Counted from the first letter of the stretch, positions 8,469-17,835 are shown. The stretch: 64,000 nt of DNA from XBB1006 sp051877515 (GCA_051877515.1 JBJEIY010000035.1:1-64000), one strand, 5' to 3'. Translations and numbers: made by a program. Notes: a model not told the origin generated them from the letters alone.

Positions 8469-9179
8469 TTATGCCAATCCGATTCTCTTGAATACTTCCT
8501 GGTATGCATCTTCTACTTTTCCCAGGTCTCTTCTGAAACGGTCTTTGTCTAATTTTTCTTTTGTTTTGCTGTCCCATAATCTGCAGGTATCCGGAGAGAT
8601 TTCATCTGCAAGAATGATCTGTCCGTGATATCTTCCAAACTCAATCTTAAAGTCAATCAGGTCAATGCCTGCATCCTTGAAGAATGCCTTTAAGATTTCA
8701 TTTACTTTAAACGCATACTCTGTGATCTTCTCGATTTCCTCTCTGGTTGCCAGATCCAATGCAACAGCAAAGTAATCGTTGATCAGCGGATCACCCAGTG
8801 CGTCGTTCTTATAGCTGAATTCCAGTGTCGGTGCGCTAAATGGTGTTCCCTCTTCCACACCCAGTCTCTTGGAAAAGCTTCCTGCTGCCACGTTACGTAC
8901 GATCACTTCCAACGGAACGATGGAAACTCTCTTTACTTCTGTCTCACGATCGCTTAACTCTTTGATAAAGTGAGTCGGCACACCGGCTTTCTCAATCTGC
9001 TGGAAAATATAGTTGGTCATGCGGTTGTTGATGGCTCCCTTTCCTACAATGGTTCCCTTCTTCTCGCCATTGAAAGCGGTTGCATCATCTTTATAATCCA
9101 CGATCAGGATATCCGGATCATCTGTTAAGAATACTTTTTTTGCTTTGCCTTCATAAAGCTGTTCTAATTTCTTTGCCAT
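8469..9179 (-). CDS. purC: phosphoribosylaminoimidazole-succinocarboxamide synthase
   Basis: A 236-residue SAICAR synthetase, which joins aspartate to CAIR using ATP. It shows QLYEGKAKKVFLTDDP at the N-terminus, VRNVAAGSFSKRLG, and the C-terminal LIDFKIEFGR with ILADEISPDTCRLWD. Full family length. It is the first gene of the purC-purF-purB transcript, with a consensus-like promoter and an untranslated leader of about 80 bases. PurB uses the product of this enzyme. Confidence 0.97.
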   Translation of the reverse strand: MAKKLEQLYEGKAKKVFLTDDPDILIVDYKDDATAFNGEKKGTIVGKGAINNRMTNYIFQQIEKAGVPTHFIKELSDRETEVKRVSIVPLEVIVRNVAAGSFSKRLGVEEGTPFSAPTLEFSYKNDALGDPLINDYFAVALDLATREEIEKITEYAFKVNEILKAFFKDAGIDLIDFKIEFGRYHGQIILADEISPDTCRLWDSKTKEKLDKDRFRRDLGKVEDAYQEVFKRIGLA

Positions 9180-9262
9180 TTTTCACACCTGTCCTTTTTT
9201 CTTTGAGTTTTATTTCCAATGCCATGATTACCTAGACCACCACAGCACACTTATACGAAAAA

Positions 9263-9291
9263 ATTATAATACACAATATTACTAAAATCAA
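9263..9291 (-). promoter_or_regulatory. promoter of purC-purF-purB
   Basis: On the minus strand TTGATT (9291-9286), 17-bp spacer, TATAAT (9268-9263). The -35 hexamer overlaps the base of the upstream terminator stem. I could not recognise a known purine or PRPP riboswitch in the leader of about 80 bases. Confidence 0.7.
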
Positions 9292-9322
9292 CCTCATTAT
9301 TTTGTTACAAATAATGAGGTTG
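9289..9322 (-). terminator. terminator after the PRTase-like gene
   Basis: CAACCTCATTATTT pairs with AAATAATGAGGTTG, a 14-bp stem with a 6-base loop. Only a short ATTTTAG tail follows on the minus strand. It ends the der-to-PRTase run. Confidence 0.65.
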
Positions 9323-9331
9323 CGTCATGTT

Positions 9332-10006
9332 TTAAAAGCTCATATACTTGGAATAACCGAATCCGTTTACCATCGCTTCGATCTGGATCTGTTTTTTACA
9401 GAATGGGCACTCTCTTGGTTCATATGCCTCATAACCGGGCAGATCGTTTTTTGAGAAAATATAGTTGATCCTCTGCCCGTCAATCTCATCGATGGTGGAA
9501 AACAGGGAATTGATCCCTTCCACAATACCCTGATAGTAGGTGATGCATTCCATACTGCGTCGGATGGTCATACCCGTTGTGGTGGTTGCCATCAACAGGA
9601 GCACATGTTTTCCCTGAATACAGCGGGCGATATTATCCCGGAACATCAGCTGGTTGTTTCGGTTATATTCCGGGGTAACCACATAGATGGTCTGATGCTT
9701 GTTGCTGGTCATATAATCATGATCTTCAAATTCCTGGGCTAAGAATGTTCCCACAGTTTCCGTACCATCCATACACACGATGGTGTCAAAGATCTTATTA
9801 CTGCCGCGATATCCCTGTTCAATGATCTTGGCTACTTCTTTTGCCTCATCAATCCGGGTCTTTAAACTGGTCAGGTCAATGTAATAATTGATATGGGAAT
9901 GGCTGGTGGCAAAATGCCCCGGTACTGCATGAAGCGGTGCCTGATTACTGTGTTCCGAATAAAATTTCACCATTCTTCCTTCGATATCAATATCGTTTAC
10001 TCCCAT
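9332..10006 (-). CDS. orotate phosphoribosyltransferase-like protein of unknown role
   Basis: A 224-residue protein resembling a type I phosphoribosyltransferase fold: a central alpha/beta region with DTIVCMDGTETVGTFLAQEF and a later HVLLLMATTTTGMTIRR where active enzymes have a PRPP loop. That loop normally has two acidic residues before the threonines (as in VDDVxTTG). Here they are M-A, so PRPP chemistry is doubtful. The C-terminus carries CPFCKKQ, one C-x-x-C pair. The start at 10006 has a GGAGG site 9 bases upstream. It is the last gene after dut in a nucleotide-metabolism run, which fits but does not prove a nucleotide role. Confidence 0.6.
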   Translation of the reverse strand: MGVNDIDIEGRMVKFYSEHSNQAPLHAVPGHFATSHSHINYYIDLTSLKTRIDEAKEVAKIIEQGYRGSNKIFDTIVCMDGTETVGTFLAQEFEDHDYMTSNKHQTIYVVTPEYNRNNQLMFRDNIARCIQGKHVLLLMATTTTGMTIRRSMECITYYQGIVEGINSLFSTIDEIDGQRINYIFSKNDLPGYEAYEPRECPFCKKQIQIEAMVNGFGYSKYMSF

Positions 10007-10027
10007 GCTGTATTCCTCCAATCACTT

Positions 10028-10459
10028 TTATTTTCCGGTGGAACCGAATCCGCCCTCTCCACGCTTCGTTTCCGCAAGTTCTTCCACTTCTTCAAACTCA
10101 ACTGCCAGATAGGGAAGAATCACCATCTGGGCAATTTTCTCTCCCATCACCACTTCTCTTGTGATGTTACTGTCATTATGAAGCGGTACCAGGATTGGTC
10201 CCCTGTAATCGGAATCGATCACCCCGACACAATTTGCAGGCCGCAATCCCTCTTTGGTGGAAAGCCCGCTTCTGGCAAAAATGCCTCCAAAATAACCTTC
10301 CGGGATCTCCATGGATACCCCCACCGGGATCTTTATCGTTTCCCCCGGTGCGATCAGTTCCTTCTTAACATCTGCATACAGATCATAACCTGCCGCACTG
10401 CTGCTTCCTCTGGTGGGCAACACCGCAGATTCACTTAATTTTTTTATCTTTACTTTCAT
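10028..10459 (-). CDS. dut: deoxyuridine 5'-triphosphate nucleotidohydrolase
   Basis: A 143-residue trimeric dUTPase that hydrolyses dUTP to dUMP, keeping uracil out of DNA and supplying dTMP synthesis. The conserved motifs are in order: AAGYDLYAD, ARSGLSTKEGL, NCVGVIDSDYRGPI, and the C-terminal RGEGGFGSTGK that closes over the substrate. It lies 20 bp downstream of nrdG, so deoxynucleotide production and clean-up are linked in one transcript. Confidence 0.96.
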   Translation of the reverse strand: MKVKIKKLSESAVLPTRGSSSAAGYDLYADVKKELIAPGETIKIPVGVSMEIPEGYFGGIFARSGLSTKEGLRPANCVGVIDSDYRGPILVPLHNDSNITREVVMGEKIAQMVILPYLAVEFEEVEELAETKRGEGGFGSTGK

Positions 10460-10479
10460 ACGCTTCCTCGCTTATTTCT

Positions 10480-11031
10480 CTAGCTGCAACAGCAGCTTTT
10501 CCGGTTCTCAATCTGCTCCACCAGGGAAGTATCTACTTCCTGCGTCAGATGAAGTACCACTCTGTGCAGTCGCCTGGTTTCGTTCATGTCAATGACACGC
10601 TGATTACTGCTGCCAACCCAATGGAGCTGATTATCTTTTTTCTCCACCTCAAAGGGTCCGTCCACCAGAACATCCAAATAATTCATCACTTCCAGATCTT
10701 TGACCTCTTCATACAAATATCCGGTGTACATCCAGATGGTTTTTGCGGGAAATCTTTCCCTGATCTCTTTGGCAAGTGCGGTTACATCCGGACGATTTCC
10801 GAGAAACAGGGGATCTCCCCCACTGAAAGTAATGCCGGAAATGTAGTCTCTGGAAAGAAGATCCATCAACTCTTTTTTTGCCTCATCATCAAAAGGTAAC
10901 CCTCCGTTTGGATCCCAGGTAACAGGGTTCTGACACTGCTCACAGCAGTGATCACAACCGGACAGCCACAATACCGCCCGAAGCCCGTCGCCGTTATTCA
11001 TATCATCTTTGGTAATGTTATGATATCTCAT
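10480..11031 (-). CDS. nrdG: anaerobic ribonucleoside-triphosphate reductase activating protein
   Basis: A 183-residue radical SAM enzyme that installs the glycyl radical on NrdD. The iron-sulfur motif CDHCCEQC (C-x3-C-x2-C) lies near residues 26-33, followed by NPVTWDPNGG and the glycine-rich GITFSGGDPLF. The C-terminus ends in a short cysteine-rich tail (RKSCCCS), which I do not recall as a family feature. It follows nrdD with a 15-bp gap, the usual order. Confidence 0.95.
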   Translation of the reverse strand: MRYHNITKDDMNNGDGLRAVLWLSGCDHCCEQCQNPVTWDPNGGLPFDDEAKKELMDLLSRDYISGITFSGGDPLFLGNRPDVTALAKEIRERFPAKTIWMYTGYLYEEVKDLEVMNYLDVLVDGPFEVEKKDNQLHWVGSSNQRVIDMNETRRLHRVVLHLTQEVDTSLVEQIENRKSCCCS

Positions 11032-11046
11032 AGCTCATTTCTCTTT

Positions 11047-13167
11047 CTACATAGATTTTCGTTCTGCAATTTCACTCATCTTGGCAGCATTCAGTCTGGT
11101 ATCTCCCTTTACTCTGGAATAGGACAAATAGCCATTCATACGGTCAATCTTGGTCAGGTTACGGCTTCCGCATTTCGGGCAGACATCCATCTCAAGCTCC
11201 TCATGTCCGCAGTCATCACAATATGCCAGCGACAGGTTCACACCTTCATAGAAGCCCATATCCATGGCACGCCTTACCAGTGTCTTCACAGCTTCCTTGT
11301 TGTAGCTGATAGGATAGCGCACATATTGGATCTTTCCTCCGTTAAACAGCTCCCAGAACCGGTATTCCAGATCCTGCTTTTCGATCGGTGTGATATCCTC
11401 CGAAACATGGCAGTGGAAACTGTTGGAGACATAATCCCTGTCAGATACACCTTCAATAATACCGTATTTCTTACGGAACTGTTTTACCTGCAGGCCGCAC
11501 AGATTCTCTGCCGGTGTTCCGTAAATCGCATACAGGATGCCATCTTCTTCTTTAAACTGCTGGATCTTCTTGTTAATGTACTCCATGACTTCCAGGGCAA
11601 AGGCACCATCCTCCACCAAAGACTTTTTATTGTATAACTCCTGCAGTTCGTTTAACGCCGTAATACCGAAGGACGCTGTTGCTGAATCCAGCAATGGGCG
11701 GATCTTGTCATGCAGCCCAAGATTTCCTCCCAAAAAACCTCCTTCGCAATAAGCCAGAGGATTGGTGGAAGCCCTAAGCTCACCCAGATAATCTCTGGTT
11801 CGGATGTGAAGCTGACGGATCAGTTCCAGATAGTAATCCAGCACCTCATAAAAGTCCCTGCTCTCCTGTCTTGCTTTTGCCAGGATCATTGGCAGATGCA
11901 GAGAGATCGCTCCCATGTTAAACCGTCCTACAAAGATTGGCTCATCCTGGTCATCTGCAGGATACATGCCGCCCCTCTCATACCAGGGTGACAGGAATGC
12001 ACGACATCCCATAGGAGAAATGATCTTTCCATAACGCTTGTACATACTGGCAATATAACCTTTTCCGGTTAAAGACAGCCAGTCCGGATACATGGTTTTC
12101 TGGGAACACTCGATGGCAACTTCAAATACATCCTCCAGTTCCTTGCCTTCTCCATGCAGGTTCTCATCATATAAGAATACGATCTTCGGGAAAAGCACCG
12201 GCTTTTTGCGTCCTTTTTTACCCTGTCCGTTCTTCCTTACCTTCAAGAGGGAGATGGTCGCCAGTTTTGCAAACCTTCCGGTTCCCGTTCCTGCCGTTAC
12301 CGTAATAAAAGGATAATCACCACGGCTGCTTGCTACTGTATTAAATTTGTATTCCCAGCCCTGGAATCCTTGTTCAAAATCATTGGTAATATCCCGCATG
12401 GTCTCTTCTTTTGCCCGTTCTTCCGAAACTCCCATGGCAGTATATTTTTCCATATATTTCACATAAGACTTTTCCGCATATGGTTCCAGGATCTTTTCCA
12501 CACTGGGGATGGTAAATCCGCCATACTGCTGACTTGCGGCACTTAATACGATATCACCGATGACATCAAAGGCCACTTCCAGTGTTTTCGGTTCGTTATA
12601 CCACAGGTTACCCATTTCAAATCCACCTGTGAGCACATTTTCCACATCGAACAGACAGCAGTTCATGGTATCACGTCTTGCGGACATGTCATGAATATAA
12701 ATATAGCCATCCCGGATTGCCTGGACTTCCTCTGTGGTTAAAAAGAACTTTTTATATAACTCTTTATTTAACTCATTAAAGATCAGACTCCGTTTTGTAG
12801 ACACCAGAGCACTGTCCGTATTGGAGTTTTCTTTATCTCCGATATACATGATGGACTGGCTCTTCTTATATACCTCATCCAGCATCGCCACAAAGTCCTG
12901 CTTATAATTACGATAGTCGCGATAGCTCTTGGCAACAAGTGGGTTTACACGCTCCAGCGCACCTTCTACCACATTGTGCATGGTGGCAATAGGCACCTCG
13001 GTCAATCCCATGTCCTTCACCTTTTCCTCTACGAATTCGCAGATGAACTTCAATTCTGCATCTGTAAAGGTTACCAGCGCACGATAGGCCGATTTATTTA
13101 CCGCCACAACTACCTTCTGCACATTGAATTCTTCTTTTGTTCCGTCTTTTTTAACCACATAGATCAT
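11047..13167 (-). CDS. nrdD: anaerobic ribonucleoside-triphosphate reductase
   Basis: A 706-residue class III ribonucleotide reductase, oxygen-sensitive and formate-using, making dNTPs from NTPs. An N-terminal ATP-cone (VVKKDGTKEEFNVQKVVVAVN) gives allosteric control. The barrel holds MNCCLFD and NEPKTLEVAF. Near the C-terminus are the zinc-type cysteines CDDCGHE and CPKCGSRN and then the glycyl radical site RMNGYLSY. It starts 14 bp after gpsA with an AAGGAGGG ribosome binding site. No class I or II reductase is in the window. Confidence 0.97.
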   Translation of the reverse strand: MIYVVKKDGTKEEFNVQKVVVAVNKSAYRALVTFTDAELKFICEFVEEKVKDMGLTEVPIATMHNVVEGALERVNPLVAKSYRDYRNYKQDFVAMLDEVYKKSQSIMYIGDKENSNTDSALVSTKRSLIFNELNKELYKKFFLTTEEVQAIRDGYIYIHDMSARRDTMNCCLFDVENVLTGGFEMGNLWYNEPKTLEVAFDVIGDIVLSAASQQYGGFTIPSVEKILEPYAEKSYVKYMEKYTAMGVSEERAKEETMRDITNDFEQGFQGWEYKFNTVASSRGDYPFITVTAGTGTGRFAKLATISLLKVRKNGQGKKGRKKPVLFPKIVFLYDENLHGEGKELEDVFEVAIECSQKTMYPDWLSLTGKGYIASMYKRYGKIISPMGCRAFLSPWYERGGMYPADDQDEPIFVGRFNMGAISLHLPMILAKARQESRDFYEVLDYYLELIRQLHIRTRDYLGELRASTNPLAYCEGGFLGGNLGLHDKIRPLLDSATASFGITALNELQELYNKKSLVEDGAFALEVMEYINKKIQQFKEEDGILYAIYGTPAENLCGLQVKQFRKKYGIIEGVSDRDYVSNSFHCHVSEDITPIEKQDLEYRFWELFNGGKIQYVRYPISYNKEAVKTLVRRAMDMGFYEGVNLSLAYCDDCGHEELEMDVCPKCGSRNLTKIDRMNGYLSYSRVKGDTRLNAAKMSEIAERKSM

Positions 13168-13181
13168 TGTAAGGTCCCTCC

Positions 13182-14195
13182 TTATTCATCCCAGCTAAGA
13201 TCCGTATGCTCGATCCTTCTGTCTCGTACCATCAGTTCCCTCACTGCATCTTTTGCCGGAAAATCTTCAAACAATACACGATTTACCACTTCCACAATAG
13301 GCATGCTCACATGGTATTTCTCTGCCAGCTGCAATGCGGACTTTGCGGAGTACACTCCTTCTACCACCATCTGTACTTCTTCCATGGCCTCTTTCATGGT
13401 CTTTCCCTGACCAATGAGATAACCCGCCTTACGGTTACGGCTATGTACGGAAGCACAGGTAACGATGAGATCTCCGATACCGGTCAGTCCCTGCAGAGTC
13501 TCACTTTTTGCTCCCATAGCCACTGCCAGACGGCCAATCTCTGCAATTCCTCTGGTAATGAGGGCCGCCTTGGTATTATCTCCATATCCCAGACCATCTG
13601 CCATACCTGCCGCCAAAGCGATTACATTCTTTAAGGAAGATCCCACTTCCATTCCCAACACATCCGGAGAGGTATAGACACGGAAATTCTCATTCATAAA
13701 ATAACTTTGTACCCGTTCTGCAACTTCTTTTTTCTTGCTTCCTGCCACCACAGTAGTAGGCAATCGTCTTCCCACTTCCTCTGCATGGCTTGGTCCACAA
13801 AGCACAGCCACCTCTGCTTCCGGCAGTTCCTCACCGATGATCTCTGCCAAGGTAAGATTGGTATCCTCTTCAATGCCCTTTGCCACAGTCACGATCAATT
13901 GATCCTTTTTCAAATAAGGTTTCATACTTTTGCAGGTGCTTCTAGTGAATACAGAGGGTACCGCCAGCACCAGCATATCCTTTTCTTCCATGGCAGCCTC
14001 TAAATCGGAAGTCAGCTCAATCTTCTCATCGATCCTGACACCCGGAAGCTTTGCCTTATGTTCCCTGTCTTTTTTTAAAGCTGTTATCTCTTCTTCCATA
14101 ACAGACCAGATGGTCACATCATGTCCGTTATCGTTCAGTACACATGCCAGGGCTGTACCCCAGCTACCAGCTCCGATTACGCTAACCTTACTCAT
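13182..14195 (-). CDS. gpsA: NAD(P)-dependent glycerol-3-phosphate dehydrogenase
   Basis: A 337-residue enzyme reducing dihydroxyacetone phosphate to sn-glycerol 3-phosphate for phospholipids. The Rossmann motif SVIGAGSWGTALA starts at residue 5. The substrate domain shows VAKGIEED, LCGPSHAEEV, and SSLKNVIALAAGMADGLGYGDNTKAAL with its catalytic lysine, then LTGIGDLIVTC. It is 5 bp from plsY, the acyltransferase that uses its product. Confidence 0.97.
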   Translation of the reverse strand: MSKVSVIGAGSWGTALACVLNDNGHDVTIWSVMEEEITALKKDREHKAKLPGVRIDEKIELTSDLEAAMEEKDMLVLAVPSVFTRSTCKSMKPYLKKDQLIVTVAKGIEEDTNLTLAEIIGEELPEAEVAVLCGPSHAEEVGRRLPTTVVAGSKKKEVAERVQSYFMNENFRVYTSPDVLGMEVGSSLKNVIALAAGMADGLGYGDNTKAALITRGIAEIGRLAVAMGAKSETLQGLTGIGDLIVTCASVHSRNRKAGYLIGQGKTMKEAMEEVQMVVEGVYSAKSALQLAEKYHVSMPIVEVVNRVLFEDFPAKDAVRELMVRDRRIEHTDLSWDE

Positions 14196-14200
14196 CGCTA

Positions 14201-14857
14201 TTACTCCTCATCTCTTTTTTTATGAAAACTGATCTTATTCTCGGTCCCATTTTTTAATTTCACAATATTCCCGCGGTGTCTTACAATACCCAGGATCATA
14301 ATAAAGGCCCCCAGCAGATATATTTCGTTCAGATACCTCACATCCACATCCAGCCAACCCATATTTCCAAACAGCAGCAGCTGGATATAAAACAGGATCA
14401 ACCCTATGATGGAACCCAGGGAAACATACCTGGTTATTACTATGATCAGAACAAATGCCGTCAGGCAAACCGGAGCAAGCCGGATACAAAACGCCAGAAT
14501 AAAACCTCCTGTACAGGCAATTCCTTTTCCCCCTCTGAAATTCAGATAAAAGGGAAAGTTATGTCCCAGGATCGCTCCCACACCGGCATACATCATCAAT
14601 AGTTTGACACCCTCAGGATACTGATCATGGAACAATGCCCAGGCCACAAAAACAGCCAGCATGCTCTTTAACACATCGCCCAGAAGGGTAATGACTCCTC
14701 CCCAAATTCCGAAAGTCCGAAGGGCATTGGTTGTCCCTGCGTTTCCGCTTCCATGCTCTCTGATATCTGTGTGTTTTAGTTTTCCATATATATAACTGGT
14801 TTCAAACAGTCCAAAAATATAACCGATCACAATGGACAGTATTCTTGCCGTTGCCAT
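14201..14857 (-). CDS. plsY: glycerol-3-phosphate acyltransferase PlsY
   Basis: A 218-residue integral membrane enzyme that transfers the acyl group from acyl phosphate (made by PlsX) to glycerol 3-phosphate. Conserved loops are GSGNAGTTNALRTFG, GHNFPFYLNFRGGKGIA and the late IVRHRGNI. Several hydrophobic helices fit the usual topology. The ribosome binding site is AAAGGAAG. der-plsY-gpsA is a common Firmicute order, and plsX-acpP lie elsewhere in this window. Confidence 0.95.
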   Translation of the reverse strand: MATARILSIVIGYIFGLFETSYIYGKLKHTDIREHGSGNAGTTNALRTFGIWGGVITLLGDVLKSMLAVFVAWALFHDQYPEGVKLLMMYAGVGAILGHNFPFYLNFRGGKGIACTGGFILAFCIRLAPVCLTAFVLIIVITRYVSLGSIIGLILFYIQLLLFGNMGWLDVDVRYLNEIYLLGAFIMILGIVRHRGNIVKLKNGTENKISFHKKRDEE

Positions 14858-14861
14858 TTTG

Positions 14862-16184
14862 CTATTCTTCCTTTCTTTCTCTGATGATAAACTTTAATGC
14901 TGTCCCCCGGAAACCAAAGGTATCCCGGATCCTGTTTTCCAGATACCTCTGATAGGAAAAATGCATCAGTTTTTTGTCATTTACAAAGATCACAAAGGTT
15001 GGCGGCTTGATAGATGCCTGTGTGATATAAAACAGTTTCAACCGCTTTCCTTTATCTGTTGGTGGCTGCTGCATGGCAACCGCTTCTGTCATGATCTCAT
15101 TTAGCACACCGGTAGCTACACGCATGGCATTGTTTTCCAGTACCACATCGATCATATCAAAAATCTGGTTTAAGCGCTGCCCTGTTTTTGCAGAAACAAA
15201 CATGATTTCCGCATAAGACATAAAGCTTAATACACTCCGGATCTTCTCGCTCTCCCGGTATATGGTCTTGTCATCCTTTTCCTTGGCATCCCACTTATTC
15301 ACCACAATAATGATGCCCTTGCCCCTGTCATGGGCTACACCTGCGATCTTGGCATCCTGCTCCGTGACACCTTCCGTGGCATCTATGACAAGAAGTACCA
15401 CATCTGCACGCTCCACCGCACTCACTGCTCGTATTATGCTGTAGCGTTCAATTTCCTCTTTGATCTTGTTCTTTCTGCGTATTCCTGCCGTATCAATAAA
15501 AACGTACTCTCTGCCGTTGTAAGTAACATCTGTGTCAATGGCATCTCTGGTGGTTCCGGCCACATCCGACACGATCACCCGGCTCTCTCCGCACAGCTTA
15601 TTGACCAGGGAGGACTTCCCTACATTGGGTTTTCCGATAATGGCCACCTTCGGACGGTCATCTTCCTCATCTTCCGCTTCCTGATTGGGAAATTCTTTTA
15701 CCACAAGATCCAGAAGATCTCCCAATCCCAGCATGGATGCCGCGGAAACCGGTACCGGCTCTCCGATTCCCAAATTATAGAATTCATATACATCCGGCAT
15801 ATATTTTTCAAAATTATCCACCTTATTAACTGCCAGAATCACAGGTTTTCTGCTCTTACGCAGCATATCCGCCACCTTGGAATCCGCATCAATAAGTCCC
15901 TGACGCACATCCGTAATAAAAATGATCACATCCGCAGTGGAAATTGCGATCTCGGCCTGATCTCTCATCTGACTTAAGATCACATCTTTCGATTCCGGTT
16001 CGATTCCGCCTGTATCAATTAGGGTAAAACCATAATTCAGCCAGGTCACATCTGCATAAATCCTGTCTCTTGTCACTCCGGGAGTATCCTGCACAATAGA
16101 AATCCGTTCTCCGGCAATGGCATTAAAGAGTGTAGATTTTCCCACATTGGGCCTGCCCACAATGGCAACAACTGGTTTGCTCAT
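14862..16184 (-). CDS. der: ribosome biogenesis GTPase Der (EngA)
   Basis: A 440-residue tandem-GTPase that acts in 50S subunit maturation. The first G domain has GRPNVGKSTLFN and DTGGIEP; the second, from about residue 175, has GKPNVGKSSLVN, DTAGIRRK and NKWD. A KH-like C-terminal domain follows (KLFYITQASIKPPTFVIFVND). I start at the ATG giving MSKPVV because AAAGG lies 7 bases before it; an in-frame ATG two codons upstream overlaps that site. It is first in the long leftward run and has its own promoter. Confidence 0.96.
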   Translation of the reverse strand: MSKPVVAIVGRPNVGKSTLFNAIAGERISIVQDTPGVTRDRIYADVTWLNYGFTLIDTGGIEPESKDVILSQMRDQAEIAISTADVIIFITDVRQGLIDADSKVADMLRKSRKPVILAVNKVDNFEKYMPDVYEFYNLGIGEPVPVSAASMLGLGDLLDLVVKEFPNQEAEDEEDDRPKVAIIGKPNVGKSSLVNKLCGESRVIVSDVAGTTRDAIDTDVTYNGREYVFIDTAGIRRKNKIKEEIERYSIIRAVSAVERADVVLLVIDATEGVTEQDAKIAGVAHDRGKGIIIVVNKWDAKEKDDKTIYRESEKIRSVLSFMSYAEIMFVSAKTGQRLNQIFDMIDVVLENNAMRVATGVLNEIMTEAVAMQQPPTDKGKRLKLFYITQASIKPPTFVIFVNDKKLMHFSYQRYLENRIRDTFGFRGTALKFIIRERKEE

Positions 16185-16258
16185 ATGCATTCCTTTCTCT
16201 GATCTATCTTTCTATCCTCATGTATTTGTGGTTTGCTCACAATACAACACCTATATCT

Positions 16259-16286
16259 AGTATATTATATCACTTTATTCTGTCAA
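16259..16286 (-). promoter_or_regulatory. promoter of der
   Basis: On the minus strand TTGACA (16286-16281), 16-bp spacer, TATACT (16264-16259). It is preceded by an A-tract in AAAAAACACTTGACA, identical to the sequence at the ylxM-ffh promoter. Confidence 0.75.
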
Positions 16287-16294
16287 GTGTTTTT

Positions 16295-17614
16295 TCATCC
16301 CCGGGTGATTGCTTTTAACAAATCTCCGCCTTCTGAAGCCACTACCCGGATGGGAATCTTAAGTTCTTCCGAAACCTGAGATAACGTCAAATCATCCAAC
16401 AATACTTCTTCCCCGCTTCGCAGCATGTTAATGGGAATCAGCAAACGGTCTGCCTGGGTATGTCCCCGCAGCTGGGCAATCAGATCCTGGCCGGTAATCA
16501 GACCGGATACCGTGATCTGTTCGCCAAAAAAGTCATTTCGAATGGGCATTACCGTGGCAGTAATATTTGGAAACTTCTCTTTCAGGCGGTCACATAGCTG
16601 TTCCAGGATGGGTGCCGCCAGTATCCCCGTAGCAAGAAGTACGGTTTGAAAACTGTCCGAACCTTCTGCCTGCTGAAACGCTTCTTCGAATTCCTCCTGC
16701 AGCAATCTCAGCATTCCCACACCGTTTTCCAACTGCAGATAGCCGTCATAACATTCCTCTTCCGGCAGACTTCGCTCTGCCAACAGATACCACTCATCGC
16801 TGGCATGTACAAAATGCATTCCGTATTGTTCATAACTGATCTTTTGCCAACGCTCAATGATATCAATGACTTTTTCCGCATCCTCCTTTGTAAAAGGTTC
16901 CAGCGGATACAATCCTTCCCGGTATTTTGACAATCCCACCGGCACCACGGAAACACTCTGCATCGTCGGAGCATAGGAAATCAATCTGCTAAGACTGTAT
17001 TCCAGCTCCTCCCCGTCATTGATCCCCTTACAAAGAACGATCTGCCCATTCATGGTAATCCCGGCCCGGGCAAACTGATCGATCTTATCCAATGCTTCTC
17101 CCGCAAACCGGTTATGCAGCATCATGCAACGAAGCTCCGGATTCATCGTCTGCACAGATACGTTAATGGGTTCCATCTTGTAAGTGATAATACGCTGCAC
17201 ATCTTCATCGCTGAGATTTGTAAGCGTCACATAGTTTCCCTGCAAAAAAGAGAGTCGGCTGTCATCATCCTTAAAGTATAGGGTCTCCCGCATTCCGGGT
17301 GGCATTTGGTCTATAAAGCAAAAGATACATTTGTTTCTACAGGAACGATACTCATCCATTAAGCCATTTTCAAATTCAATGCCCAGATCATCCTCGTATT
17401 CCTTTTCTATCTCCAGTTCCCACTGTTCACCATTTTGTTTCTCAATGAGCACAGTCAGGTATTCTTCATTGCACAGATAATGATAATCAAACACATCCCC
17501 TACCGTGGTGCCGTTAATGCTAAGCAACTTATCGCCGGATTCTACCCCCAGTTCATCCGCGATGCTGCCCGGGCAGACGCTTTTCACCACATGCTTAAGA
17601 TTCTTTTTGCTCAT
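16295..17614 (-). CDS. PDZ/radical SAM/DUF512 family protein
   Basis: A 439-residue protein of the DUF512 family, function not established. An N-terminal PDZ-like segment (SVCPGSIADELGVESGDKLL) is followed by a radical SAM-type cluster motif CRNKCIFCF (C-x3-C-x2-C, near residue 95), with QGNYVTLTNL and NVSVQTMNPELR. The C-terminal half is DUF512. The family is often next to der in Clostridia, and here der follows directly downstream. The start has an AAAGGAGAGC site. It is probably transcribed from its own promoter. Confidence 0.85.
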   Translation of the reverse strand: MSKKNLKHVVKSVCPGSIADELGVESGDKLLSINGTTVGDVFDYHYLCNEEYLTVLIEKQNGEQWELEIEKEYEDDLGIEFENGLMDEYRSCRNKCIFCFIDQMPPGMRETLYFKDDDSRLSFLQGNYVTLTNLSDEDVQRIITYKMEPINVSVQTMNPELRCMMLHNRFAGEALDKIDQFARAGITMNGQIVLCKGINDGEELEYSLSRLISYAPTMQSVSVVPVGLSKYREGLYPLEPFTKEDAEKVIDIIERWQKISYEQYGMHFVHASDEWYLLAERSLPEEECYDGYLQLENGVGMLRLLQEEFEEAFQQAEGSDSFQTVLLATGILAAPILEQLCDRLKEKFPNITATVMPIRNDFFGEQITVSGLITGQDLIAQLRGHTQADRLLIPINMLRSGEEVLLDDLTLSQVSEELKIPIRVVASEGGDLLKAITRG

Positions 17615-17664
17615 AGCTCTCCTTTCGACCTGTCCAAATAATTACAGATCATATCTTGAATTTT

Positions 17665-17692
17665 ATCATAGTATGCCAAAGAATAAAATCAA
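17665..17692 (-). promoter_or_regulatory. putative promoter of the DUF512 gene
   Basis: On the minus strand TTGATT (17692-17687), 16-bp spacer, TATGAT (17670-17665), about 50 bp upstream of the start codon. Confidence 0.5.
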
Positions 17693-17760
17693 AAATATCA
17701 TTTGCGATGAATTTTCCACAAAATAAGGTGTGTCTGCAGGCAGCCCCGCTTGTTAGGAAC

Positions 17761-17804
17761 AAAAAAGCTGCCGCCTGTGCGATAAAATCGCTCAGCGGCA
17801 GCCT
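17761..17804 (-). terminator. Rho-independent terminator of nifJ
   Basis: GCTGCCGC (17767-17774) pairs with GCGGCAGC (17797-17804), with GCGA/TCGC also pairing inside. It is followed on the minus strand by TTTTTTG. It sits 32 bp after the nifJ stop. Confidence 0.85.
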
Positions 17805-17835
17805 TCTTATTTCGTAAGAAGCTATTCCTTATCGA

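Noticed and set aside
9180..9262. Possible purine riboswitch in the purC leader
   Set aside because: The bases lack the conserved purine-aptamer loops I know; treated as an ordinary leader.
10480..10500. C-terminal cysteine run (SCCCS) of NrdG as a special domain
   Set aside because: Only three adjacent cysteines, no metal-site spacing, near the stop codon; noted in the gene entry instead.
16290..17614. DUF512 protein as a new radical SAM enzyme system
   Set aside because: The family is conserved beside der in Clostridia, so it is an ordinary gene for this lineage despite its unknown function.
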